This document shows positions 7,900 through 15,126 of a stretch of 22,755 bases of DNA, in pieces. Source of the DNA: CAYWNK01 sp047639615 (lineage in GTDB: Bacteria; Planctomycetota; UBA1135; GCA-002686595); the NCBI GenBank assembly GCA_047639615.1, contig JBLIOL010000046.1, forward strand, positions 1 through 22,755. Reading direction: 5' to 3'. Within the stretch, counting starts at the first letter, position 1, and each line of letters begins with the position of its first letter. The notes under the pieces are model-generated. The model made no database searches. It saw only the letters and a program-made list of their open reading frames with translations, and was not told the origin of the DNA. The position numbers were made by a program, and so were the translations under genes.

Positions 7900-9594
7900 A
7901 TGACTGATCAACCCTGGCTGGCCCACTACGACGAGGGTGTACCGGCTAAAATCGACTACAAGCGGCTGACCCTTCCTGAGGTCTTGGACCGCACCGTGGC
8001 GACCTACGGGGACGCTCCTGGGGTGGTTTTCCTGAACAGCACCCTCTCCTGGAGACAGCTAGCTGCCGAGGTGGATCGCATGGCCGCCGCCATGGCAGGT
8101 TTGGGAGTCGTCAAGGGGGACCGAGTCGCGGTCCAGTTGCCGAACGTGCCCCAGGGGGTCATCGCATTCTACGCCGCTCTGCGCCTGGGAGCCACGGTGG
8201 TCATGACCAACCCGCTCTACACCAAGCGCGAGGTCCAGCATCAATGGGCCGACTCCGGCTGCAAGCTGGCGGTCGTGATGGACTTCAACTGGGACGAGAT
8301 TCTGCGCCCCAACCGGGCCGAGCTGGAGCCCGAGAACTACATCGTCACGAGCATCCCGGACTACCTGCGCTTCCCGCTCAATCTCTTGGCACCGCTCAAG
8401 CTCAAGCGCCAGAATCCGAAGCGCTGGGCCAAGGTCCTACCCGAGCCGGGCGTCCACAGTTGGAAGGCCCTCATGAAGAGTGCCCCGGCTAAGCCCCCCG
8501 AGGTCAAGGTCGAGTGGGATGACCTAGCCGTGTTGCAGTACACCGGCGGCACCACCGGGCCCTCCAAAGGCGCCATGCTCACCCACGCCAACCTGGTGAG
8601 CAACGTGCAGCAGATCGACACCTGGTTCACGGACGTCCACTATGGCAAGGAGGTCATGATGACGGCCTTGCCGCTCTTCCACGTGTTCGGGTTGAACGTG
8701 TGCATGAACTGGGGCATCTGGGCTGGCACAAAGCTCGTGCTCGAACCCAACCCGCGCGACATTCCGAACCTGGCCAAGAGCATCGCCAAGCACAAGGTGA
8801 CGCTCTTCCCGGCCGTGCCGGCACTCTTCAATAACCTGACCCTGGTACCCGGCTTCGACCGCACATCGGCGGGCACCATTCGCTCGTGCTTCTCTGGATC
8901 AGCGCCCATTGCAGACGATGTCTTACAGCGCTTCGAAGCGCTCACCGGCGCGCGCATCCTAGAAGGCTTCGGCATGAGCGAGACCTCGCCGGTGTCCCAC
9001 GTGAACCCGCTCAAGGGCTTGCGCAAGATCGGCTGCGTAGGCGTGCCCGTGTCGGACACCGAATCGCGCGTGGTCGACATGGAGGCTGGCGAGACCGAAA
9101 TGCCCATGGGCGAGAAGGGCGAGCTAGTCGTGCGCGGACCGCAGGTCATGCAGGGCTACTGGGAAGCGCCGGAAGCCACCGCGAGCACCATCCGTGACGG
9201 TTGGATGCATACCGGCGATCTAGCGACCATGGATGAGGACGGCTTCTTCCGCATCGTCGGGCGCATGAAGGACATGATCAATTGCTCCGGCATGAAGGTC
9301 TATCCGGATGAGCTCGACGGCGTGCTCATCTCGCATCCCAAGATCCTCGAGGCGGCTACCATCGGTATCCCCTGCGAGAAGCGCGGCGAGACGGTCAAGT
9401 CCTTCATCGTCATGAACACGGGCGAGACCATGACCGAGCAGGAAGTACGTGACTTCTGCGTGGAGAATATGGCTCGTTACAAGGTGCCCAGTGATATCGA
9501 GTTCATGGACGAGCTGCCCAAGAGCTCGGTCATGAAGATCCTGCGTCGCGAACTGCGCGACCGCGAGCTCAAGCAGCGCGGCCTGCAGTCATAG
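7900..9594 (+). CDS. fadD: long-chain-fatty-acid--CoA ligase (acyl-CoA synthetase)
   Basis: This 564-residue protein belongs to the ANL adenylate-forming family and is close in length to E. coli FadD (561). It has the P-loop-like YTGGTTGPSKGAMLTH, the A5-type GFGMSETSP, the A7 block GWMHTGDLATMDEDGFFRIVGRMKDMI, the hinge region with NCSGMKVYPDEL, and a terminal PKSSVMKILRREL containing the A10 Lys. It activates free fatty acids to acyl-AMP and then acyl-CoA in the cytosol, the entry step of beta-oxidation. An internal PLKLKRQNPKRWAKVLP insert is typical of FadD-like members. It is divergent from the acyltransferase gene, which would use the same acyl-CoA pool. It ends in TAG just before a strong terminator. 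Confidence 0.93.
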   Translation: MTDQPWLAHYDEGVPAKIDYKRLTLPEVLDRTVATYGDAPGVVFLNSTLSWRQLAAEVDRMAAAMAGLGVVKGDRVAVQLPNVPQGVIAFYAALRLGATVVMTNPLYTKREVQHQWADSGCKLAVVMDFNWDEILRPNRAELEPENYIVTSIPDYLRFPLNLLAPLKLKRQNPKRWAKVLPEPGVHSWKALMKSAPAKPPEVKVEWDDLAVLQYTGGTTGPSKGAMLTHANLVSNVQQIDTWFTDVHYGKEVMMTALPLFHVFGLNVCMNWGIWAGTKLVLEPNPRDIPNLAKSIAKHKVTLFPAVPALFNNLTLVPGFDRTSAGTIRSCFSGSAPIADDVLQRFEALTGARILEGFGMSETSPVSHVNPLKGLRKIGCVGVPVSDTESRVVDMEAGETEMPMGEKGELVVRGPQVMQGYWEAPEATASTIRDGWMHTGDLATMDEDGFFRIVGRMKDMINCSGMKVYPDELDGVLISHPKILEAATIGIPCEKRGETVKSFIVMNTGETMTEQEVRDFCVENMARYKVPSDIEFMDELPKSSVMKILRRELRDRELKQRGLQS

Positions 9595-9603
9595 GCCGTC
9601 AGT

Positions 9604-9683
9604 CGCTCTACGAAACAGCCGCCGCCCTCTTTCCCATCGGTCTTGCCGAGGGGGGAGAGGGCGGCGGCTGTTTGCCTAGAGCG
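9604..9683. terminator. bidirectional terminator between fadD and the converging lipoprotein gene
   Basis: An 18-bp perfect inverted repeat has arms at 9613-9630 and 9656-9673. It extends inward by TTCCC against GGGGG (9631-9635 and 9651-9655, two G-U pairs) to a 15-base loop. Outside a small internal loop, CGCTCTA (9604-9610) pairs with TAGAGCG (9677-9683), giving about 30 pairs in total. The inner stem is flanked by AAA on the left and TTT on the right, so it can work on both strands. Confidence 0.85.
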
Positions 9684-9686
9684 CTA

Positions 9687-10481
9687 CTAAAAGTACCAGC
9701 TAAGGCCGAAGCTTAGGTAGAGGCCGCGCTCTTCGAGGGAGCCGGCGTAGGTCGAGGTCTCGCCTAGGATGCCGACGCCGGGTTGCGGGGTCAGCTCTAG
9801 GTCGGCTTCGGTGGCGGTGATGGCGCGCTCGTAGAAGACGGCCATGTCTAAGGAGAGGCCTTCGCGCAGGATGTAGCTAGCACCGGCAACGACGCCGAGT
9901 GTCCAGAAGTCATCGCCCTCGAGGCTGATGCGTTCGCGGTGATCGGGGAAACCCAGGGCATCGAAGGCATCGCCGTAATGGACGGTGCCGTCGGCCTTAA
10001 TCTCAGGGATGTAGCCCACCTGGAAGGCGGCGAAGGGGCGCCAACGGGAGTCCGGCCCCATGGCGTCCAAGCTGTAGCGCAGGTCCAGGATGTAGTGGGT
10101 GGTGCCGAAGTCATCCAGGTCCACGTCCGCGGAGAGCGGGCGGGTAGAGTCGGGATCGAAGATGCGGTACTCGGCAATCCCGCCGATCGACCAGTTGTTG
10201 TCTAGGTAGTAGAGGTACTTCAGGCCTAGGCCGAAGACCGGATCCAGGTCTGCCGTGGACGCGCCGTTAGGGTTGCCGCCGATGGCCGGGTCGGCCAGGG
10301 GGCCGGTGCCGTTCTCAAGTTCGACGTCGGCCTCGGCGAAGGCCCAGCCGCTAGAGATTCCGAACTGGCGCGTGCCGGTCGCGTCGTCCTTCCAGCGGGC
10401 GTCCGGTTGGACGATGGATGCACAGGAGGCGAGGGTCGCGACCAGGGCGAGTAGCGGCCGTGAGAGGGTCGATCGCTTCAT
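9687..10481 (-). CDS. predicted outer-membrane beta-barrel lipoprotein
   Basis: This 264-residue protein begins MKRSTLSRPLLALVATLASC, a signal peptide with lipobox LASC and Cys at residue 20. The remainder alternates strand-like aromatic segments with acidic turns (NWSIGGIAEYRIF, TTHYILDLRYSL, WRPFAAFQVGYIPEI, FWTLGVVAGASYIL). It ends LYLSFGLSWYF with the terminal Phe expected of a barrel strand. OmpW/OprG-like or outer-membrane-beta-barrel-domain proteins are the closest general types I recognise. ATG 10481 precedes the signal peptide directly; the longer frame to 10622 would overlap fadE. It follows fadE by 100 bases on the same strand and may be co-transcribed, so a role in uptake of hydrophobic substrates is possible but unproven. 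Confidence 0.75.
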   Translation of the reverse strand: MKRSTLSRPLLALVATLASCASIVQPDARWKDDATGTRQFGISSGWAFAEADVELENGTGPLADPAIGGNPNGASTADLDPVFGLGLKYLYYLDNNWSIGGIAEYRIFDPDSTRPLSADVDLDDFGTTHYILDLRYSLDAMGPDSRWRPFAAFQVGYIPEIKADGTVHYGDAFDALGFPDHRERISLEGDDFWTLGVVAGASYILREGLSLDMAVFYERAITATEADLELTPQPGVGILGETSTYAGSLEERGLYLSFGLSWYF

Positions 10482-10581
10482 GGGGGGGACAAAACGGGAG
10501 GGGCTAGGCAAGTCCAAAGAAAGCTTGGTCAGTGTATGCCAGAGCAGGCGAGGCTGCTGGCAATTGCGAGCGATGCGGACC

Positions 10582-13056
10582 CTAGCCCGCGAGGGCGGGG
10601 TCGGCTCGGTCTTCGGGGCCACGCGATGAGTCCCGGTGAGCGGTCTCCAGGTATTCGTCGAGGGTGAAGGAGTCCACTTGGATGGCGTCCTCGCGCGCGG
10701 CTTCTGCAGCGCGCACGAGGGCGTGTTCCTCGGCTGTGATCAGGCCGGCGTCGCGGGCCGTGTCGAGTAGTGCCAGTGGGCGCGCCTTGGGTAATTGCTT
10801 GGCCTTGATAGCGGCCTTGATTTTGACCGCCACCGCATCCGCGCGGGTGACCAGGTCGAAGGCATGCTCGAGGCGACCGAGGGCCTGATCCTGCTCCGTG
10901 GGCAGGTAGACCTGGGAGGTGAGCCGGTCGCGCTGGGCGCCGGGGGTTTGGAGGGCGCGCGCGAGCTTGGCGCTGAGCCGATCCGCGGGCGGCGTCGAGA
11001 GTGCGTTGATGCGCGACCAGAGCGCGATCGGTCCGCGCAGGAACCAGCCCACCACGGGCGCTTCGAAGTTCTTGTAGATGCCCGACATGGCCGTGTCGAT
11101 CTGCGTCAGGCAGTGCTGCATGGACCAGTGCAGGAAGGCTAGGTCCTCCTTCGGGCGGCCCTCCGCTTCGAAGCGTTTGAGGGTGGCATTGCCTAGATAG
11201 AGCCAGGAGAAGGCGTCTGCGAAGCGACCCGTGAGTGCTTCCTTGCGCTTGAGATCGCCTCCCAGGGTGCCCATGGCGATGTCCGCCGTGACGGCGAAGC
11301 TGGCGGAGGCCCAGGAGAGCTTCTTGTAGTAAGCGGCGGCGGGCCCGCCGACCGGCGCGCTAGCCAGTGCGCCGCGAGTCACCGAGAGCGCGACGGAGCG
11401 ACAGCCGTTACGGACCACGTGGCCGATGTGGCCCCAGAAGGCGGCGTCGAAGGCCTTGCTGTCCTTGGCGGCCACGGCCGCCATCTCCTTGTAGGCGTAG
11501 GGGTGGCAGCGAATCGCGCCCTGGCCGAAGACCACCAGCGTACGCGTCAGAATGTTCGCGCCCTCGACGGTGATGCTAATGGGCATGCTCATGTAGGCGT
11601 GCGCCAAGAGGTTGCGCGGCCCGAGGCTGATACCGGCGCCGCCCACGATGTCCATGGCGTCGACGATGGAGTCGCGCGCCATTTCGGTCGTGTTGTATTT
11701 CATGATGGCGGTGACCACCGCCGGCTTGCCACCCTTGTCCAAGGCGCCGCAGGTGTAGCGCCTGGCCGCTTCCATGATGTAGGCGTTGCCGGCGATGCGC
11801 GCGAGCGGTTCGTGGATGCCTTCGAACTTGCCGATGGACAGTCCGAACTGCTGACGCACAGCGGCGTAGGCGCCGGCAACGCGGGCCGACATTTTGGTGG
11901 CGGCGGTGCTCGATGCGGGCAGGGAGATGCCACGTCCGGCGGCCAGGGATTCCATCAACATGAGCCAGCCGCGGCCGGCGTTTTCGGGGCCGCCGATGAT
12001 GGCGCTGACCGGCACGACCACGTCCTTGCCGTGGGTCGGGCAGTTGTAGAAGGGCACGCCCAGGGGGTCGTGGCGTTCGCCCAAGCGCACACCTTCGACC
12101 GAGGTCGGAATTAGCGCGCAGGTGATGCCTAGGTCCTCGCCCTTGCCGAGCAGGTTCTGCGGATCCTTGAGCTTGAAGGCCAGGCCCAAGAGGGTCGCGA
12201 CAGCGGCCAGTGTGATGTAGCGCTTGTTCCACTGCAGGCGCATATAGAGCTCGCCGTCCTCGCCTTTGAATACCTCGCCGCTGGAGCTAATAGCGCCGGC
12301 GTCAGAGCCCGCATTGGGCTCCGTTAGGGCGAAACAGGGCATTTCGCGGCCATCCGCCAAACGCGGCAGGTAGTGCTCTTTCTGCTCCTCGGTGCCATAG
12401 TGCAAGAGTAACTCGGCCGGACCCAGGGAGTTGGGCACCATGACTGTGATGGCCAGGGGGCCGGAGCGCGAGGCGAGTTTCGCGACCACCGCGCTGTTGG
12501 CCGAGGCGGAGAATCCGAGGCCGCCGAAGGACTCGGGAATGATCATGCCGAAGAAGCCCTTGTCCTTCAGGAACTGCCAAGTCTCAGGCGTCAGGTCGCG
12601 GTCTTGGAAGACCTTCCAGTCGTCGGTCATGCGGCAGACTTCATTCACGGGCCCGTCCATGAAGGCCTGCTCCTCCGGGGAGAGCTCGGGGTAGTCTTCG
12701 GCCAGAAGCTTGGTGAAGTTCGGGTCGCCCGAGAAGAGCTCGCCGTCGGCCCAGACCGTGCCGGCTTCGAGGGCTTCGCGCTCGGTGGTGGAGATCACGG
12801 GCAGGAGCTTCATGACCTGGATCAGCTTCATGATCGGAGCGCTGACCAGTACGCGACGCAGGCCAGGCACGTTCGCGATCAGTGCAATCGCCGCCACGCA
12901 GATCCAGAGCTGCCATCCGAGGCCAAGGCCCAAGCAGAGCACGCCGCCGAGGATCGTCCAGTTGCGGATGGACGCGCCGAGGAAGCCAAGCGCGATAGCG
13001 CCCAGCAGGAACAGCGGCAGGAAGATCAGCGGGTAGCTGAGAAGAAATCCAGTCAT
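10582..13056 (-). CDS. fadE: membrane-anchored acyl-CoA dehydrogenase, FadE type
   Basis: This 824-residue protein matches E. coli-type FadE (814 residues) over its full layout. It has N-terminal hydrophobic segments (about residues 1-65), the acyl-CoA dehydrogenase N-terminal and middle domains with GFFGMIIPESFGGLGFSA and CFALTEPNAGSDAGA, and the flavin C-terminal domain with a DAMDIVGGAGISLGPRN block. In SITVEGANILTRTLVVFGQG the Glu is the expected catalytic base. A DUF1974-type extension follows (SALCLNxL-like helices, PIALWSRINALS). It makes the trans-2,3 double bond in acyl-CoA, the first oxidation step of beta-oxidation. Its ATG overlaps the TetR gene's TGA (ATGA, 13053-13056), so the two are translationally coupled. 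Confidence 0.95.
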   Translation of the reverse strand: MTGFLLSYPLIFLPLFLLGAIALGFLGASIRNWTILGGVLCLGLGLGWQLWICVAAIALIANVPGLRRVLVSAPIMKLIQVMKLLPVISTTEREALEAGTVWADGELFSGDPNFTKLLAEDYPELSPEEQAFMDGPVNEVCRMTDDWKVFQDRDLTPETWQFLKDKGFFGMIIPESFGGLGFSASANSAVVAKLASRSGPLAITVMVPNSLGPAELLLHYGTEEQKEHYLPRLADGREMPCFALTEPNAGSDAGAISSSGEVFKGEDGELYMRLQWNKRYITLAAVATLLGLAFKLKDPQNLLGKGEDLGITCALIPTSVEGVRLGERHDPLGVPFYNCPTHGKDVVVPVSAIIGGPENAGRGWLMLMESLAAGRGISLPASSTAATKMSARVAGAYAAVRQQFGLSIGKFEGIHEPLARIAGNAYIMEAARRYTCGALDKGGKPAVVTAIMKYNTTEMARDSIVDAMDIVGGAGISLGPRNLLAHAYMSMPISITVEGANILTRTLVVFGQGAIRCHPYAYKEMAAVAAKDSKAFDAAFWGHIGHVVRNGCRSVALSVTRGALASAPVGGPAAAYYKKLSWASASFAVTADIAMGTLGGDLKRKEALTGRFADAFSWLYLGNATLKRFEAEGRPKEDLAFLHWSMQHCLTQIDTAMSGIYKNFEAPVVGWFLRGPIALWSRINALSTPPADRLSAKLARALQTPGAQRDRLTSQVYLPTEQDQALGRLEHAFDLVTRADAVAVKIKAAIKAKQLPKARPLALLDTARDAGLITAEEHALVRAAEAAREDAIQVDSFTLDEYLETAHRDSSRGPEDRADPALAG

Positions 13057-13682
13057 GACGAAGTGTCCATTGATCCCGGAACCCGGGTGGTTCCAAGGGT
13101 GGTCGGTAGGGGCACGGCGCGCTCCAGGGCGCGCGCGATTAGGTCGGTTCTGTCGAGGGCGGCGTCCACGCGGCCGGCGATTAGGAGCGAGACCAAGCCG
13201 TGCAAGCTGCTCCAGAGCAAGGTCGCGTGGGCCAGTGCGTCGACCTCCGAGAGCTCCTGGTGGCTGGCGCCGGCTAGCAGTTGGCTCAGCCCGTGCAGGA
13301 GCCCTCGGCCAGCGCGGTACTTGTCCGGGGGGTAGGTCCCGCCTAGCCGCTGGCCCGGCAGCAGGAACATCAGCTCGTACCAGGCCGGCTGCTCGAGGCC
13401 GAAGCTCACGTAGGCCTCGGCCAAAGCGCGCGGGCGCAGTACCGGCTCAGCTCCCTGGGTGGCGGCCTCGAGGCGCTGGCCCAAGTCCTCGAAGCCTTCC
13501 GCGATCAGAGCCTGCAGCAAGGCCTCCTTATTGTCGAAGTACAGGTACAGGCTCGTGGCGGTCACACCCAGGGCCCCAGCCAGGCGGCGGGTCGAGAGGG
13601 CCTGGTAGCCCTCCGCCTCGAGGACCCTACGGGCCTCCTCGAGGATGCGCTGCTTGAGTGCTGTGCCTTTGCTGCGTGCCAT
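13053..13682 (-). CDS. TetR/AcrR-family regulator, likely of the fad genes
   Basis: This 209-residue protein has a TetR N-terminal domain. After TALKQRILEEARRVLEAEG, the helix-turn-helix LSTRRLAGALGVTATSLYLYF covers about residues 29-49, followed by the conserved DNKEALL. The C-terminal ligand domain (residues 60-200) includes a TetR_C-like helix bundle with PAWYELMFLLPGQR and HATLLWSSLHGLVSLLIAGR. By position it should repress its own operon with fadE and the divergent fadIJ, with an acyl-CoA as probable inducer, as known for TetR-type fatty-acid regulators; the ligand is inference. ATG 13682 is the only good start, and there is no clear Shine-Dalgarno. A perfect inverted repeat lies 30 bases upstream. 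Confidence 0.88.
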   Translation of the reverse strand: MARSKGTALKQRILEEARRVLEAEGYQALSTRRLAGALGVTATSLYLYFDNKEALLQALIAEGFEDLGQRLEAATQGAEPVLRPRALAEAYVSFGLEQPAWYELMFLLPGQRLGGTYPPDKYRAGRGLLHGLSQLLAGASHQELSEVDALAHATLLWSSLHGLVSLLIAGRVDAALDRTDLIARALERAVPLPTTLGTTRVPGSMDTSS

Positions 13683-13711
13683 CTATTTGGGTATCGGCTG
13701 GACGGGGTCAG

Positions 13712-13740
13712 GTTGACAGTGTTAACTTTACACTGTCAAC
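13712..13740. promoter_or_regulatory. candidate TetR-family operator between the TetR-fadE and fadI-fadJ operons
   Basis: A perfect 10-bp inverted repeat has arms GTTGACAGTG (13712-13721) and CACTGTCAAC (13731-13740) around a 9-base spacer containing TTAAC. It lies 30 bases from the TetR start and 69 bases from the fadI ATG. Each arm contains TTGACA on its own strand, so the operator may overlap -35 elements of both divergent promoters. TATATT at 13759-13764 and TATTCT at 13744-13749 are possible -10 sites with imperfect spacing. Confidence 0.8.
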
Positions 13741-13809
13741 CACTATTCTCATAGGCCCTATATTGTCGATGAGTCCAGACCGGGACCCAGCTGGAGCCCA
13801 GTGCTACCT

Positions 13810-15126
13810 ATGACGACCCTCAGAGAAGCCCCCCCGATCGTGCTCGCAGCCGGTCTGCGTAGCCCCTTCGTCCGTTCCGGCGGCGTTTTCCAGGGCGAGG
13901 ACCCCGGCCACCTGGGCGCGCGCCTGTGTCGCGAGCTCTTCGCGCGCACCGGAGTCGATCCCAGCGCCGTGGACGAGATGATCGTCGGCAGCGTCGGCCC
14001 GCCCCATGACCAGGCCAACGTGGCGCGCGTGATCGGCCTGCGAGCTGGCCTGCCCTGGAGCACACCCGCGCGAACCGTGGCGCGCAACTGCGCCAGCGGC
14101 ATCGAGGCCGTGACCAGCGCCGTGACCGAGATCCTCTCTGGCCGCGGTGATTTCTATATGTGCATGGGCGTGGAGATCATGAGCGGCTACCCGCTGATCG
14201 TGGGCAAGCGCATGACACGCCTCTTCGCGAACCTGTTCAAGGCCAAGACGCCGGGCGCGAAGCTCGCCGCCCTCTCCAAGTTCCGCCCCGGCGACTTGGC
14301 ACCGCGCGTGGCCTTGCTCGAAGGCTTGATGGATCCTGTTAGCGGCCTGCTCATGGGCCAAACCGCGGAAGTACTCGCGCGCGACTTCGGGATTACGCGC
14401 GAGGAGAGTGATCGCTACGCGGTTCAAAGTCACCACCGCGCACGCGCGGCCCGCGACACGGGCCGCTTCGAGCGCGAGATTTTGCCCGTGCATCCGCTGG
14501 GCGCGCGCAAGCCCGGCGCGGCCATCGCCAACGACGACAACATTCGCGACGATCAATCCGAGACCAACCTGGCCAAGCTGCGGCCCTACTTCGAGAAGCC
14601 CGACGGCGTCGTCACCGTGGGCAACGCCTGCGGTATCACCGACGGCGCGGCGGCGCTCTTCGTGGGCACGGAGCAGCGCGCGCGCGAACTTGGGCTCAAG
14701 CCCCTGGCGCGCATTCGTTCCTACGCCTGGGCTGGCCTCGACCCCGCGCGCATGGGACTCGGGCCGGTCTACTCCACGGCCCTGGCCCTGCGCGACGCCG
14801 GCTGTAATCTCTCCGACATCGGTACCATCGAGCTCAACGAGGCCTTCGCCACCCAAGTGCTCGCCTGCAAGCGCGCCTTCGAAAGTGACACCTTCGCCCG
14901 CGAGCAGCTAGGCCTGGGCAGCGCACTCGGCGAGCTCGATCTCGCCAAGACCAACGTCAACGGCGGCGCCATCGCCCTGGGCCATCCGGTGGGTGCCACC
15001 GGCGCGCGACTCTTGCTCACTACCGCCCATGAGATGATCGCCGGCGACCATGAACTCGGCCTGGCCACGCTTTGCATCGGCGGCGGCCAAGGCGGCGCCG
15101 TGGTGCTCGAGAGGATCGCAGCGTGA
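13810..15126 (+). CDS. fadI: acetyl-CoA acyltransferase (thiolase), FadI/FadA type
   Basis: This 438-residue thiolase has all catalytic landmarks. Nucleophilic Cys94 is in ARNCASGIEAV, His392 in NVNGGAIALGHPVGATGAR, and Cys422 in LCIGGGQGGAVV. The LNEAFATQVLA block is near residue 340. It cleaves 3-ketoacyl-CoA to acetyl-CoA and a shortened acyl-CoA, the last step of each beta-oxidation round. Length and the FadJ-type partner favour FadI over FadA. ATG 13810 is preferred; GTG 13801 in the same frame lies only 4 bases after a GGAG and cannot be excluded. The stop overlaps the fadJ start (TGATG). The MTRLFANLFKAKTPGAKLAAL stretch is an insertion typical of the trifunctional-beta-like branch. 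Confidence 0.93.
   Translation: MTTLREAPPIVLAAGLRSPFVRSGGVFQGEDPGHLGARLCRELFARTGVDPSAVDEMIVGSVGPPHDQANVARVIGLRAGLPWSTPARTVARNCASGIEAVTSAVTEILSGRGDFYMCMGVEIMSGYPLIVGKRMTRLFANLFKAKTPGAKLAALSKFRPGDLAPRVALLEGLMDPVSGLLMGQTAEVLARDFGITREESDRYAVQSHHRARAARDTGRFEREILPVHPLGARKPGAAIANDDNIRDDQSETNLAKLRPYFEKPDGVVTVGNACGITDGAAALFVGTEQRARELGLKPLARIRSYAWAGLDPARMGLGPVYSTALALRDAGCNLSDIGTIELNEAFATQVLACKRAFESDTFAREQLGLGSALGELDLAKTNVNGGAIALGHPVGATGARLLLTTAHEMIAGDHELGLATLCIGGGQGGAVVLERIAA

Noticed and set aside
10538..10561. Terminator hairpin after fadE
   Set aside because: The stem is short, has a 2-base bulge and no T run on the minus strand.
11419..12232. Open frames on both strands inside fadE (231 and 218 residues)
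   Set aside because: Out-of-frame translations of a complete FadE with conserved flavin and catalytic motifs.
13804..14856. 350-residue open frame antisense to fadI
   Set aside because: It lies opposite a thiolase with intact catalytic residues and has no recognisable domain; long antisense frames are expected in GC-rich genes.
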